39,905 bases of DNA from Chara braunii. Taxonomy: Eukaryota > Streptophyta > Charophyceae > Charales > Characeae. The stretch is taken from positions 3,030,239 to 3,070,143 of the forward strand of contig BFEA01000046.1 of NCBI GenBank assembly GCA_003427395.1. The letters run 5' to 3'. Shown one piece after another: positions 9,901 through 19,690 of the stretch. Position 1 is the first letter of the stretch; the number at the start of each line of letters is the position of its first letter. A program made the position numbers and the translations under genes. Below the pieces are notes generated by a model. That model was not told the origin of the DNA and searched no databases. It saw only the letters and a program-made list of their open reading frames with translations.

Positions 9901-11515
9901 AAATTGGAATTCGCCAGGAGGAATGCGGCATGTCGTCATTGTCCTGAATAACTTGGATATAGCCGCCGTAGAAGCAGAGCCGGTAACCGATATTGTCTGG
10001 GACCAACCAAGGGGATGTGGGCCACAGGCCAATTTCATCCTAGAGGGCAATGGGCATGATAGGGTAAATATCACCACCCGACAGGCCGGTGCGGAAAAGA
10101 AGCTTATTTGAGACACGGTAATGGAAGAGGTTGCTGGGACCGGCGCAGATCAGGAAGAGACTGAGATCGGGGAACAGGAGAAGGTCTACGGGAAGGCAAG
10201 GGAAGAGGAGCCGATAAACAAAGTTGCGGCGGCAAAAAAGAAATTCAGGTATCACATCCCGATCCTGACTTCGCCTGAAATCGATGGCACCCTGAGTAAG
10301 CTGCTGGGTACCATAGTATCAGTATCCTTCCAGACCATGCTGCAAGCTAGCCCAAGGTTGCTTAAAGGACTCAGGCAGTTGCTAACGCGCAAGCGCGTAA
10401 AGGTAGAGGAGGCCCCGGAACCACTGGAGCAGGAAACAGAAGAGCCCGAGACGCCGCAAGGAGTCTCCAACCTCCAACGAATTTCTGGAGATCTGGAGGA
10501 CCTGGAAAAGGCCTTTGCAGACATCCTCCTAAGCCTACCATACCGAGAAGGGGGTGAAGTCATGAGGGCGCTGCACGGGACGAAGCTTAGCTTTCATGCC
10601 TTGCCCGTAGGAAAGCTAAAGGTCCAAATCGGAACCCACCACACAGATGCATTAGGGGACGGAGGTGCGGAAATTACCCTCATACGATGAGATTTTGCAA
10701 CGATTACTGGCTGCACCGTAAATAAGAAAGTGATGGGGAGTATCCAGGGAGCTGGCGGGAAGATTCCCTTTGCAGGGTACGTTACGAAATGCGCAGTCAG
10801 GGCGGGGATCAAGGAATCAATCTGGTTCTTCCAGCGGATGACCGTGATGGACAAAATGAACCATGACATAATTCTCGGAAGACCGTGGTGTGCCAATGTA
10901 GAAATGATAGGTATGCATCTGCACGATGGCACATACATGGTTGACATAGAGGACCCAGTGACCGGCCGCGCAGAACTCCTCCGACTACTTGGGACCGCAG
11001 GCGATCCGCCGAAAGGCAAATTGGCAACTTGGTCGCCGACGTTCGAGGAGAGTGCGCGAAAAGAGGCATTCGCACGAATGGAAGGAATGAGGGAAAGAGT
11101 AGAGATCATGATTGAGGAGGCCTTCAGCAAGAAGGAGTGGATCAAGGTGGGTCTGCCTGTAAAGAAGAGGAGGCAAGAGGAAGAGGCCATGTAAGTTATG
11201 GTGGCAAAAAATGAGTCGGAAGTCGAACTTGGGGCCAGTCTGCCCAAACCAAAGGAAGATCGGAACGAAACGCCAGAAGTGGTGCTTGAAATCCCAAACT
11301 TGTTGCAACTCGTTAAGGCCATCAGATACTACAAGGTGGGGGTGGACCCCGCAGCGCTTGCTAAATTCGAAGACGGGGTCCGAAAGGGCTACTGTCTGAA
11401 CGGGAAGCTAGTCAGCATTCAGCCCCGCATCATGGAGGTAGCAAGGCCAATCCCGACCGCTCATTTTTTAGGAGAACGATCCCAGAAGGCAGTGTGCGAA
11501 AGTACGAACCCGTAG
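9901..11515 (+). pseudogene. pol: pol: retropepsin-like protease and flanking linkers, copy 1
   Basis: Aspartic protease that would cleave Gag-Pol. The catalytic loop reads GDGGAEITLIR (aspartate codon 10658-10660) where retropepsins normally have D-S/T-G-A. About 70 residues later comes HDIILGRPWC, the usual second-half ILG motif, then a short hydrophobic strand (VEMIGMHLHDGTYMVDI). Before the core lies a 200-residue linker with an acidic EEAPEPLEQETEEPE stretch, and after it a charged helix-rich region (KKEWIKVGLPVKKRRQEEE). Stops: TGA at 10109 (copy 2 CGA), TGA at 10688 and TAA at 11192. A retropepsin works as a dimer, each subunit giving one aspartate. Broken here. Confidence 0.65.
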
Positions 11516-12760
11516 GAAAAAAAGCTAAGCCGGTCTCGATCCTAATAGAGACATCAAAGGAAGAGACCGTGGAAAAGGAGGAGGAGGTCCTGCGGGTAAT
11601 AAGGGAGAGGCCAGCAGCGGAAGGGCATCAGATACCTGATGAAGTAGCATAAACAATGAAAATAGGGGTGGAAGGGTTTTTAACAACGGAAGAAACTTAG
11701 TTGATGAGGAGGGCGTGTCAAGAGTTTCATATAGCCTTTGTTTTCAATGATCACCAGAAAGGATGGTTAGATGCGAAATGAATTCCCCCTGTAAGGATCC
11801 ATACGGTAGAGCATGAGTGTTGGAATGATAAAGGGTCTACCTACGAGTTTGGGATAGCAGCAGAGGTCACCGACCTGCTTAGAGCCAAGATAGATTCGTT
11901 TGTGGTTGAACCCACCACATCTCCCTACTCGAACAAGTGATTCGTTTTTCGGAAGCCCAACAAGACGCTCAGGTGGATCCAGGACTTTCAGAAGCTAAAT
12001 GCGGTAACGATCCGGGATGCGGGGTCGCTCCCACAGGCCGACCTACTGGCGGAATCCCACGCTGGGCGAAGCATTTACTCCTTAATAGATCTGTACTCAG
12101 GATATGACTAACTGCCGCTCGATGCGAGGGATAGACCGTACGACGCTATGCACACACCTGTAGGATAGCTGCAAATGCAAGTGACCCCTATGGGATTCAC
12201 AAATGCGGTGGCAGAGGCGCAAAGGAGAATGTTGGCTGTAGCAGGAGATATGTTCCCAGAGAAATGCGAGCCATATATAGACGATAACCCCATAAACGGC
12301 GCGCAAAACAAGGATGAGAGAGAGGTTGAGTCGGGCGTGCGAAAGTTTGTCTAGAATCACCTGCAGCATATCAAGGATCTCTTACAGCGGTTCCTGGTTT
12401 ATAATATTACCGCAAATGAGCCAAAGAGCATCCTGGCTGTTCCGGAGGTAACCATATTGGGGTTTCGCTGTGGGGCTTACGGAAGAAGACTCGACCCGGC
12501 AAAAACTGATGAGATCTCTCAATGGCCGACGCCCCTGCGCACCACGACGGAAGTACGAGCCTTCCTAGGGGTGGTCGGGTTCTGGAGGATCTTCATCAAA
12601 GGATTCGCGAAGATAGCGGAGCCTATCCGCGTAATGATTAGAGAAGGTGGCACTATTGAATGGACCAAGGATAGAGAAGCGGCAACCCAGACCCTTAAAG
12701 ACATCTTGTCTTCCGATCAGGTCACCCTAGCAGCACCCTGTTTCAACGATGAGGTAGGAC
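11516..12760 (+). pseudogene. pol: pol: reverse transcriptase, copy 1
   Basis: RNA-directed DNA polymerase of the element. Ty3/gypsy RT blocks in order: KPNKTLRWIQDFQKLNAVT, SIYSLIDLYSGYD with the first catalytic aspartate at 12088, VTPMGFTNAVAEAQRRM, and YIDD at 12274-12285 with the paired aspartates, then ILGFRCGAYGRRLDPAKTDEI and RAFLGVVGFWRIFIKGFAKIAEPI (thumb and connection). All three catalytic aspartates are present, but the frame carries TAA or TAG or TGA at about 11650, 11697, 11779, 11938, 12109, 12166 and 12352. Compared with copy 2, 12109 and 12166 are CAA/CAG to TAA/TAG and 11938 and 12352 are TGG to TGA/TAG, all single transitions. The domain is therefore dead through nonsense changes with its active site kept. 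Confidence 0.85.
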
Positions 12761-13176
12761 AACCCTTCATCTTAGAAACAGATGGGGGACCACTGGCAGT
12801 TGGAGGAGTACTGATATACAAAAGCGAGGAAGGCAAGGAAAGGTTAATCAGATTTGAAAGTAGAACCTTGAATTTGGTAGAACAACGGTACTCACAGTTC
12901 AAGAAAGAGGTCTTAGCGATCCTGCATTGCCTTAAGACCTTTCAGGCATACCTGTTCGGGAGGCGGTTTATCATGAGGATCGATCCAACCAACGTTGTCG
13001 GGGCACTAAAGAACTATAAGCCTATAGATCCAACAGTCGCCAGATGGATAGGCTTCATATGGCAATTCGACTACAAGGTCGAGCGAATTGCGGGGCTGCG
13101 AAACAGGGCAGACGGGTTGAGTAGGGTGTGTATCACGCCGGAAGGGATAGAAGACGCGGAACCAATTGACGCCTCA
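12761..13176 (+). pseudogene. pol: pol: RNase H domain, copy 1
   Basis: Degrades the RNA strand of RNA-DNA hybrids during reverse transcription. The domain itself is open. The D-E-D-D set is visible: aspartate in ETDGG (12781), glutamate in FKKEVLAI (12907), aspartate in RIDPTNV (13
-position near 12982) and aspartate in NRADGLSR (13111). The IRF-ESRTLN and YSQFKKE blocks are typical of Ty3/gypsy elements. It is contiguous with the RT thumb upstream (open from 12457) and ends at a TGA (13177) that results from a small deletion relative to copy 2, where the frame continues into the integrase linker. Confidence 0.85.
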
Positions 13177-14783
13177 TGAAATACGAAGGAGGGACCCTTG
13201 TCGTGGACAATGAGATGGCGGACACCGTGTCGACAACGGGTCAGTTGTTGATCCAGACTTTGGAAAAGGGCACACCTACGGTATTTCCGGAACTCAGGGA
13301 AGGACCAGTCACCACGATTAGACGCAAGGATGAGAAGGATTCGTGGGGAGCAGCGACGGGGCCAAAGGAACAGCTGATGGCAATGATTGTCGAAGGGGGC
13401 CGGGAGGCTGTGATGAATTTGGTAGAAACTTGGACGCAAAGAGAGCGGCAGTATCTAGTGAATCAGGCTCAAGAGGAGCAAGACACCGACCAGAGGGAAC
13501 GAGAATTCTTTCTTATCTAGATGTATGAGGGTATTTTTCGAGAAATCGGTCTGTTGCTTATAGAAAATAAGCAGCCTATGGAAGTCAGTCCCAAGGCAAG
13601 GGAGGAAGCCGAGAAGTATGTTTTGGGGCACGGTCACCTGTTCAAAAAAGAAAAAGGAATGATGCCTAGGCGTGTCGTATGCGGAAGGTCTAGGCAGGTG
13701 GACATAATCCAGACAATGCATGATGGGTTAGCCGAAGGACACCGGTCGTCCAAAGGGACACTGGCAAAAATCCTACTACTTTACTTTTGGTCGGGTATGG
13801 CAGGCATGGTGGCAACGTACTGCCAAACGTGTTTGGTATGCCAGGAGAGGAGTTCCGCACGTGTCTTCGAGCCCCTTAGACCTACCCGGGTACTGGGGCC
13901 GGGGCACCTGGTCCACCTTGACCTTGCGGTTATGCCAGTATCAACGGATGGATACAGGTATATCTTGGATATAAGGGACAATCTCAGTGGCTACGTAGAA
14001 GCGGTAGCACTCAAGAGAAAGACAGGGAAGGGAGTGGCCGATTGGGTAGAAGACCTCTACCTAAAACACCCCTTTGTGCGCAGGTTCATAGCAGACAATG
14101 AGACAGAATTCGTCAACCAGGAGGTGCTAAGTAGGCTCAAGACACTGTGCGTACCAATCAAGATCACTGAACCTTATTATCCTCAGGCAAATGCACCAGT
14201 AGAAAGGGGTCACCGGACCTTGAAAAACACAATCGCTAAGCTGGCAGCGAACGACTTGGGGAATTGGCCGCGGTACCTTAAGCAGGCTGTCGTCTCTGAA
14301 AACATGACACCTAAGAGAACGACGGGGTGCATTCCAGCGGAGCTATGGTTTGAAAGGGAGATTGACTTCCCGATAGAGGCCCTCGTCCCTACTTGGAACA
14401 GGCTAAATAATGATCCGCACTTGACCACGAAGGAGTTAATTCTCGCACGTTGCCAACAGGTCCTCAGGAATGAGGAGGCATTGGAAGAAGTGGTTAATCG
14501 TGTGATGGATAGTCGGATGAGGGACAAGGCAAGGTGGGACCAGGTGAAGAATATCCGGAAGGAGCCGCTCCAAGTAGGGGGAAAAGTGTTAGTTAGGAAC
14601 TCCGCTCTCGAAAACACGTGGTCTGGGCAGCTGGGAAAGAGGTTCAAAGGGCCCTACAGGATCACTAAGCGGGTGAGACTGAACACGTTCGAACTCGAGG
14701 ATCTTGATGGCACCAGCATAAGAGGGTCATTTCCGGGACAAAGGCTGGTCAGGTTTTTGAGCAGGGATCCTGTGGAACAATGA
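13177..14783 (+). pseudogene. pol: pol: integrase and upstream linker, copy 1
   Basis: Inserts the element's DNA into the genome. The linker (13177-13519) is open in a shifted frame, ends at TAG 13518 (copy 2 has glutamine), and is followed by 420 open codons. Zinc-binding H...H (HDGLAEGH) and CQTC are both present. Catalytic triad: aspartate in HLDLAV (13920), aspartate in ADNETEF (14094) and glutamate in PVERGH (14202), with 35 residues between the last two, the D,D35E rule. Near the C-terminus is the FKGPYRI block (GPY/F module of gypsy integrases) and a final QRLVRFLSRDPVEQ. No chromodomain follows. The stop at 14781 is matched by TAG at 37294 in copy 2, so this is the natural end of Gag-Pol. 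This is the longest intact stretch of copy 1. Confidence 0.88.
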
Positions 14784-15154
14784 CTGTAGAAAGCCCAGGA
14801 CAGGGAAATAAGGGAAGTGACAGCTTGAAAGGCAGGCAACTTGCCTTAGTTCTGAACCGCCTCTCTGTGGAAGTGATCATGACCATAGAGATTGTTCGTT
14901 TGTGTGTCTTAATTTTTGTGGAACATGGGGAGACTGCATGGGCTGAATATAAATGAGGATGGAAGCCTAGAGAATGTACCATAGTATGGTGGGGCAGCTT
15001 TGGGGACTGCTTACATGAGGTGCCTATGAGGGGAACAATGTGTCTGAGGGATGATGGGACCGCCAACTACATGGGGGAGCAACCAAGGGTCCTGGGAAGG
15101 CCTGCAAATCTGCAAATGGGAATGGGAGGGAATGTGTATGTATGAGGGGTTGCG
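14784..15154 (+). other. spacer between pol and the third ORF, copy 1
   Basis: No gene. It shares with 37297-37783 the phrases GGCAGGCA, GAAGTGATCATGAC and TGACTGCATGGGCTGAATAT. An acceptor-like GTTATGCGTGAACAG ends at 15175. A sequence GAATATAAATGAGG at 14945 resembles a TATA box, but in copy 2 the same place reads GAATATCGATGG, so it is not conserved. Confidence 0.5.
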
Positions 15155-15670
15155 GTGACTGTTATGCGTGAACAGGACCAGGCAAGGAGGAAACAGCAAG
15201 AAATCAGCAAAACGGAGTATAGAAATGAAAACGACAGCAACGCTATTAACAGGCCTACTGATGGACAGTCATCAACGCAGGTTGGAGAATCAAGCTCCAG
15301 GAAAAGGAAGTTGTATGTGGGGTTTGATCACAATCTGGTTATGAACACGGGGGGCAGGAAGCAAGGGACCAGGGGACCTTCACCACCAAGGGAGGGGGAG
15401 CCAATAGTCCTCCCATCAGAAAGTGACACTAGTAGTGAGGAGGAACGGAACCTGGGGAAAAGACAGAGGTTGGGAGAAGAGGAGCCTATTGAAGTCATAC
15501 ACCTCAGCAGCGAGGAGGAAGAGGACGAAGTGACGACACCCACGAGGGAAGAACGGGGTAGAGATGAGGACTCCAGGGAAGAAAAGGACAAATGGATAAG
15601 AGAATTTGGGTCGTCTTTCACTGACTGCTTCGACCAATGGGCTAGCATCCTGCAATATGAATGGCAATGA
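15155..15670 (+). pseudogene. third ORF downstream of integrase, copy 1
   Basis: 171 open codons. The likely original start (copy 2 ATG, MEFGNENDSN) corresponds to ACG at 15212 here, so the start is lost and the frame is now open only from upstream ATGs. The protein is very polar and acidic. Near the N-terminus is a basic nuclear-localisation-like SRKRKLYVGFD, then a low-complexity serine/glutamate region (PSESDTSSEEE, SSEEEEDEV), then a conserved KWIREFG followed six residues later by a FDQWASI motif. It ends early at TGA 15668, where copy 2 continues for about 60 more residues in a basic, arginine-rich tail. No membrane segment or signal peptide is visible, so it does not look like an envelope protein. 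I do not recognise the family. Confidence 0.6.
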
Positions 15671-16744
15671 AAGACACACAAAAGTTGAGTAGGGGGGAGG
15701 ACATATTCCCAACGAGTTTTTTTACGGGGGAGGAGCTTCTTGGCCTACAGAGGTCAAAGAGACTAATGCAACAAGAGATTGAGCAGCTGGGCAGTAAATG
15801 GATGATAGGCAAAATGAAGATTAGCTAGGAATTGGGGGAGGATTGGTATCTGGGCAGATGGAACTGCCATTTTGAACTTTGCATCTAAACTCTTTTTGAA
15901 TGGACTACGATGGGACAATTTTCTGAACCTGAGATGGCCAAAGACTGGCTAACGAATACTACTTCGCACAACTTGTGGCTTCTTCAGGAAAAGGCATGAG
16001 GGTCATTGCACTTATAAGTTAGAACTATGAACGGCTGGGGTGTGTCTAAGGAAAAACCAAAGGGAAAACAGAGGGGCCTAAAGGAGACGAGTCTGTAATG
16101 TTGACCTCGCATTCGAACTTTGTCTCCTTGTTTTTGGAAGGATTGCGATGTAATCGTTCTCTGGACTAGAAATGCTACTAGGGATGGGTGACCAGTGCTA
16201 CTTTGTATAAGTACTCGCTCTTTTGAGAAGCCTGAACCTTTTGATAGTAACAAAGGAACAGGAGATGATCAACTCTGAACAAGGGCAAGGGCATATGAAC
16301 TTTTGAAGGTTGGAAGAGAAGTTGAGGACGGGAATTTCCTTTTTGAATTGTGTATCCATGATTGAATGAGTCATTGCACGAGTCCCTGTGAGAGGTTAGG
16401 GAACCTATGGGTGAAAACGCATTCTCTTCCCTAGGATCCTAATCCAACCTATCCCAGACAAGTCCACAGCATTGAGAGGATATGAGAAGTCGGAAAAGTG
16501 GGAGGGAAACATTGAAATGAGTTAGCATCCCTTGTAATGGTTGACCGGTCGGTCGGGCTAGTGCTGCTTGGGGCCGTGAGCCTCAAATTGAGCATTAGAC
16601 GCTAAGTCAGGTGTATGTGTGGACATGAGAATGATGATTGGCATGAAGTAAAGAGGAAGAAACATGCATAAAAACCCAAGAGGATGGCCGCCTTCTAACC
16701 CCCGAGACGAGATAGGATCCGTGTCCTCGAGGCCCACCCCCTCG
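15671..16744 (+). other. 3' region after the third ORF, copy 1
   Basis: Contains the decayed continuation of the third ORF to about 15830, then AT-richer DNA without a gene. A block reading TAGAAATG...TAGTGCTACTTTGT...AGTACTCGCTC (about 16165-16220) and the phrases GGGAACCTATGGGT and CTTCCCTAGGA.CCTAATCCAACC (about 16400-16450) recur in copy 2 (38697-38755 and 39117-39175), which shows that the 3' part belongs to the element. Confidence 0.55.
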
Positions 16745-16935
16745 GCCGCTAACATTGCAATGGACAAGGATGACCCTAACCAGGCTGTGCAATTGGAATG
16801 GATAAGGATGGTCCTAACCCGGCTGTCCGATTGCAATGGATAATAATGACCCTAACCAGGCTGTTCGACTTGGAATTGGAAAGAACGACCCTAACCAGGT
16901 TGTTCGGAATGACCCCTGACAAGGGTCATTCTTTG
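16745..16935. repeat. short degenerate tandem repeat in element 3' part, copy 1
   Basis: Units of roughly 45-50 bp containing ATGGATAAGGATGACCCTAA then CCAGGCTGTTCGA recur four times. The same repeat lies at the homologous place in copy 2 (39465-39680), where the units differ in detail. Confidence 0.8.
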
Positions 16936-16979
16936 GAATTGGCACTGGGGTCCCCTTGCATGGCTGCTTGTGATACATG

Positions 16980-17220
16980 AGATTGAAAGAGTTGAGTTTT
17001 GAAAAAGACATGGAAAGAGTTGAACTTTGAAAGGGATGCTGGAAAGAGCTGAGCTTTGGAAAAAAGATTGGACTGAGCCTTGGAAAAGATATTGGACTCA
17101 GCCTTGGAAAGTATATTGGACTCATCCTTGGAAGAGATATTGCATTGAGCATCGGACTCAGATTGAGCATGGGAATGAGATTGAGCATTGGAATTGAAGT
17201 GAGTATTGAAAATTGCACTT
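16980..17220. repeat. short purine-rich degenerate tandem repeat
   Basis: About 30-bp units built on GGAAAGAGTTGAGCTTTGGA and on CCTTGGAAAAGATATTGGAC. It yields a repetitive minus-strand reading (SPIFFPKLSS-like), which I take to be an artefact of the repeat. Confidence 0.7.
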
Positions 17221-17311
17221 CATAAACAGGGGACCCTAGGCAACTTGAAATGGACTTGGAAAGAGCATTGAAATGAAATTTCTCATTTCTTCCAGTCTTT
17301 GGCTTCAGCAA

Positions 17312-18145
17312 GAGGGGGATACCGGTGCACGCACCGCGACCTCAAGACCTTTATCCCTTTAAGGGGAAAAAGTCTCAGCGCGACCTGCTCCTCCTTTAAA
17401 AGAATGAGGGTTAAAGGACTAAGGCACTAACCACTTGGATCGGTGGGGGACGTCCGAAACCACCTCCGACAATGAGCTCTAGTCGGGGAGCTCAAACCGC
17501 GCCTCTTGTTGAACGCCTAAACGTCAAACGGCGAGAGAGTCAAATGGGCGAGAGATTCATTCTCATATAGTCTATTTTGCCATTCTTCAACCACACGTTA
17601 TGTCATAGAGGGGTGCCATGGCCGTTTGGGTTGGACCACGGCTACCCGCGCTAAGTTGGGTGGCACTGTCCAAGGGGGGAGGTCGGGCGAAGGTACCGGG
17701 TGGAGTCCGTCACCACCACGGGGCATTGACACTGCCCTGCCGGAACATTACAACCGTTTCGGGACTAATTGCGAAGTCTTCGTAACTGTACTCGCGGACT
17801 AATCGAGAGCCCCAACTCTCTTGAAAGGAAGAGACTGGAATCCATAAAATTACCACTCGGGAGGAACGATTCGCGAGGAATGCTCTCACGGCTAGACGAG
17901 ATCCTGAAAGGCTTGGATTGGACCTGCCTGCCAGAAGTGAGGAGGAACCCCAATATTGGTGCTCGCCATGTAAGAGAAGAAAGGTCGGACCGGGTAGAAG
18001 GATGAGACGTTGTCCGCTGGGAAGGAACTGGTCACTCTTCCTTTTGTGAAGCGGATTGGCTTGTGTCCTTGATTTGCGGTTGGTGGGCCAAAGGTCTGCG
18101 TACCTCCGAGTGAGAACCAGTCGCGCGATGGGGACATCGCGTTTT
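17312..18145. other. unassigned stretch, possible 3' untranslated or LTR sequence
   Basis: No gene or recognised motif. It begins after AGCAAGAGGGGGATACCGG, a purine run that could be a polypurine tract, and has no counterpart in the window because copy 2 ends here. It ends in the polypurine-like motif at 18146. Confidence 0.3.
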
Positions 18146-18162
18146 GAGTGGGGGGAAGGTGT
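18127..18162 (+). promoter_or_regulatory. polypurine-tract-like motif 1
   Basis: GATGGGGACATCGC followed by GAGTGGGGGGAAGG (18146-18159) and then TGTGTCAT. A guanine-rich purine run directly before TG is how the 3' LTR boundary of a retroelement looks, and a near-identical motif lies at 19650-19690. It could mark the 3' end of copy 1 or of an unrelated relic. Confidence 0.4.
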
Positions 18163-18179
18163 GTCATCTATTAATGAAT

Positions 18180-18560
18180 ACGCATGGAAAACGACCTGTA
18201 TTTGGCGTTGCATGGCCTTGAGAAAAGTGGCCTGACAAGACACCTAGAAAATAAAAAGACTTGTAATTGGTTTTTCATGGGCTTGAGAAAAGGAGGGTCT
18301 GGCAAGATGCCCAGGACAGAAAGGACTTGAGCAAGTGACATGGTATGAACTTGAGAAAAAGGGCCTGGCAAGATAACCTGGAAGGAAAGGGCTCGTATGA
18401 TTGACTCTGCATGGACTTTACAAAAGGACTGGCAGACTGGGGAATGGTTGTGTGATTGACTTTCATGGGCTTGAGAAAAAGGTCCGACAAGATATTTGGA
18501 AAAGAAATGCATAAGGAATGAACCGAGCATTGCACATGGAAAGTCAATTAAGTAAAGGGC
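18180..18560. repeat. degenerate tandem repeat, about 60-70 bp unit
   Basis: The phrase CATGGGCTTGAGAAAAAGG, then TGGCAAGAT, then GGAAAGGAAAGG and a GATTGAC ending recurs about five times (near 18208, 18281, 18349, 18410 and 18467) with much divergence. No coding potential. Confidence 0.7.
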
Positions 18561-18689
18561 AAGAAAAGGCAGAGGATGATATGCATGAAGAATTGGCAAG
18601 ACCTGAGAAAGGCTGGGTAAAATGACCCGGGGAAAATGCATGTGGATTTGGCTAAGCCTGGGCCTCGGAAAGAGAAAAAGCCGTATTGA

Positions 18690-19649
18690 AGACATGAATT
18701 GCGCGGGCCGAAAAGCAGATCATTTGTGGATGTTCTAAGAGTAGTAAATAAGACGAAACCAAAATGATTTCTGCTCGGGAATGTTTTCTCAATGAAATGG
18801 GAAGATAAATTTGAGATTACGAATGCAGCCTTCAAGACATTGTCGACAACGAGAAATAACGTACAATGAAAGACTAGCTGCAAGACATGTCTGTTGTCAG
18901 ACCCCCCCAAGGGGCGATGCCAGTCAACTTGATGAGAGAAAGAGACATCAAGCTGCTCAAGCTCCTTGACGTGTTGAATGTATATGAACTCTCAAATGTA
19001 TATGTATATGAATTTCATTATTTATGATGTTATTGATTCTTCTTTTTACATTCAGTACAATCATTTATCGTTATTCTTTGCTAGCTCGCACCTGGAGGAA
19101 GCCATGGCGAATGATCCTTGTGACATTCGTCGCCAAAATCTCCCTTTTACCTTGGTTCCTTGGTAGGGTGATGGACTTGTCACCCTCTCCTTGGGGGACG
19201 ATATTGGAGGTTGTTGGAAAGCCCTTGAGTATTCGGGAGTTCCAGCGAGAAAAAGATACAGCTGTAAGGCGGACGTTGATGCACAGAGAATGTTACACGC
19301 TTGTTACAATGACATTATCGAGCTTGGGGACGTTACGCAATTCAAGGGAAGCCTTTTGTCGAGGAGTCTGTGGGTCTGGTTGTGGCAGGCTTCCCTTGCC
19401 AAGACCTGAGCGTCATGGGATGATAACTAAAACAAGGCCTGGCTGACGTGAAAAAGGGGGAAACCCGAAACAGAACCTTTGACTCCCCCATACCCTCCTC
19501 CACCCCAAAGGGCGGAAGCTAAAGAAAACCCCGAGTAAAGAATGAGAAAGGACAAAAGAACCCTGGCAAGCTAACTACCCGTCTCACCCCACCTCCCTTT
19601 CCCGTCTGTCTATCACTCCAAAAACCCTACTGACTATGGACTGGTGCGA
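18690..19649. other. unassigned stretch
   Basis: No gene is supported. Short open frames at 18978-19446 have no recognisable motif. An alternating GTATATG stretch lies near 18980-19015. It ends at polypurine-like motif 2. Confidence 0.35.
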
Positions 19650-19690
19650 GATGAGGACATCGCAAATGAGTGGGGGGAATGTGTCGAGAC
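19650..19690 (+). promoter_or_regulatory. polypurine-tract-like motif 2 and candidate LTR start
   Basis: GATGAGGACATCGC, then GAGTGGGGGGAA at 19668-19679, then TGTGTCGAGAC from 19680. The arrangement (acidic codon stretch GATGAGGAC, purine run, TG) is what is seen at the 3' end of many plant gypsy elements. The DNA downstream (19680 to about 23700) holds minisatellites, hairpins and a TATA box and may be a very long LTR. No second copy and no CA end were found, so this is a candidate only. Confidence 0.4.

Larger units (their letters stand above)
3773..17311 (+). mobile_element. Ty3/gypsy-like LTR retroelement, copy 1 (internal region, ends uncertain)
   Basis: In order on the plus strand: accessory ORFs A-D, gag, CCHC zinc knuckle, retropepsin-like protease, reverse transcriptase, RNase H, HHCC/DDE integrase with a GPY motif, then a third ORF and a repeat-containing 3' part. 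The RT-RNase H-integrase order defines Ty3/gypsy (Metaviridae type). From 7025 onward it is collinear with 29541-39905, which shows that the accessory ORF (D/E type), gag-pol and third ORF travel as one unit. It is inactive: stops and frameshifts in most domains, a hAT insertion in ORF C and lost start of the third ORF. I did not find paired LTRs, a tRNA primer site or target duplications, so the left end and the right end (17311, the limit of comparison with copy 2) are provisional. Confidence 0.85.

Noticed and set aside
14640-14783. Chromodomain at the integrase C-terminus
   Set aside because: The GPY module is followed directly by a short tail and the stop; no chromodomain-like aromatic cage sequence is present in either copy.
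3773-14783. Repeat-induced point mutation of the fungal kind as the cause of the stops
   Set aside because: Several stops need transversions or indels and the copies are not saturated with transitions. Ordinary deamination of methylated sites plus drift explains the pattern, and the organism does not look fungal.
14945-14958. TATA-like GAATATAAATG before the third ORF as an internal promoter
   Set aside because: It is not conserved in copy 2 (GAATATCGATGG), and splicing is the simpler explanation.
13177-15670. Minus-strand open frames opposite the integrase and third ORF
   Set aside because: They have no motifs, are explained by base composition, and differ between the two copies.
15155-15670. 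Third ORF as a viral-type envelope gene
   Set aside because: No signal peptide, no transmembrane segment and no cysteine pattern; the protein is acidic and hydrophilic.
18978-19446. Small plus-strand gene (140 codons) near 19024-19446
   Set aside because: The reading has no recognisable domain, and the frame is of the length expected by chance here.
17500-19680. This stretch as an LTR matching 741-3772
   Set aside because: Reading both for shared words showed no convincing collinear match, so I do not call a pair of LTRs.
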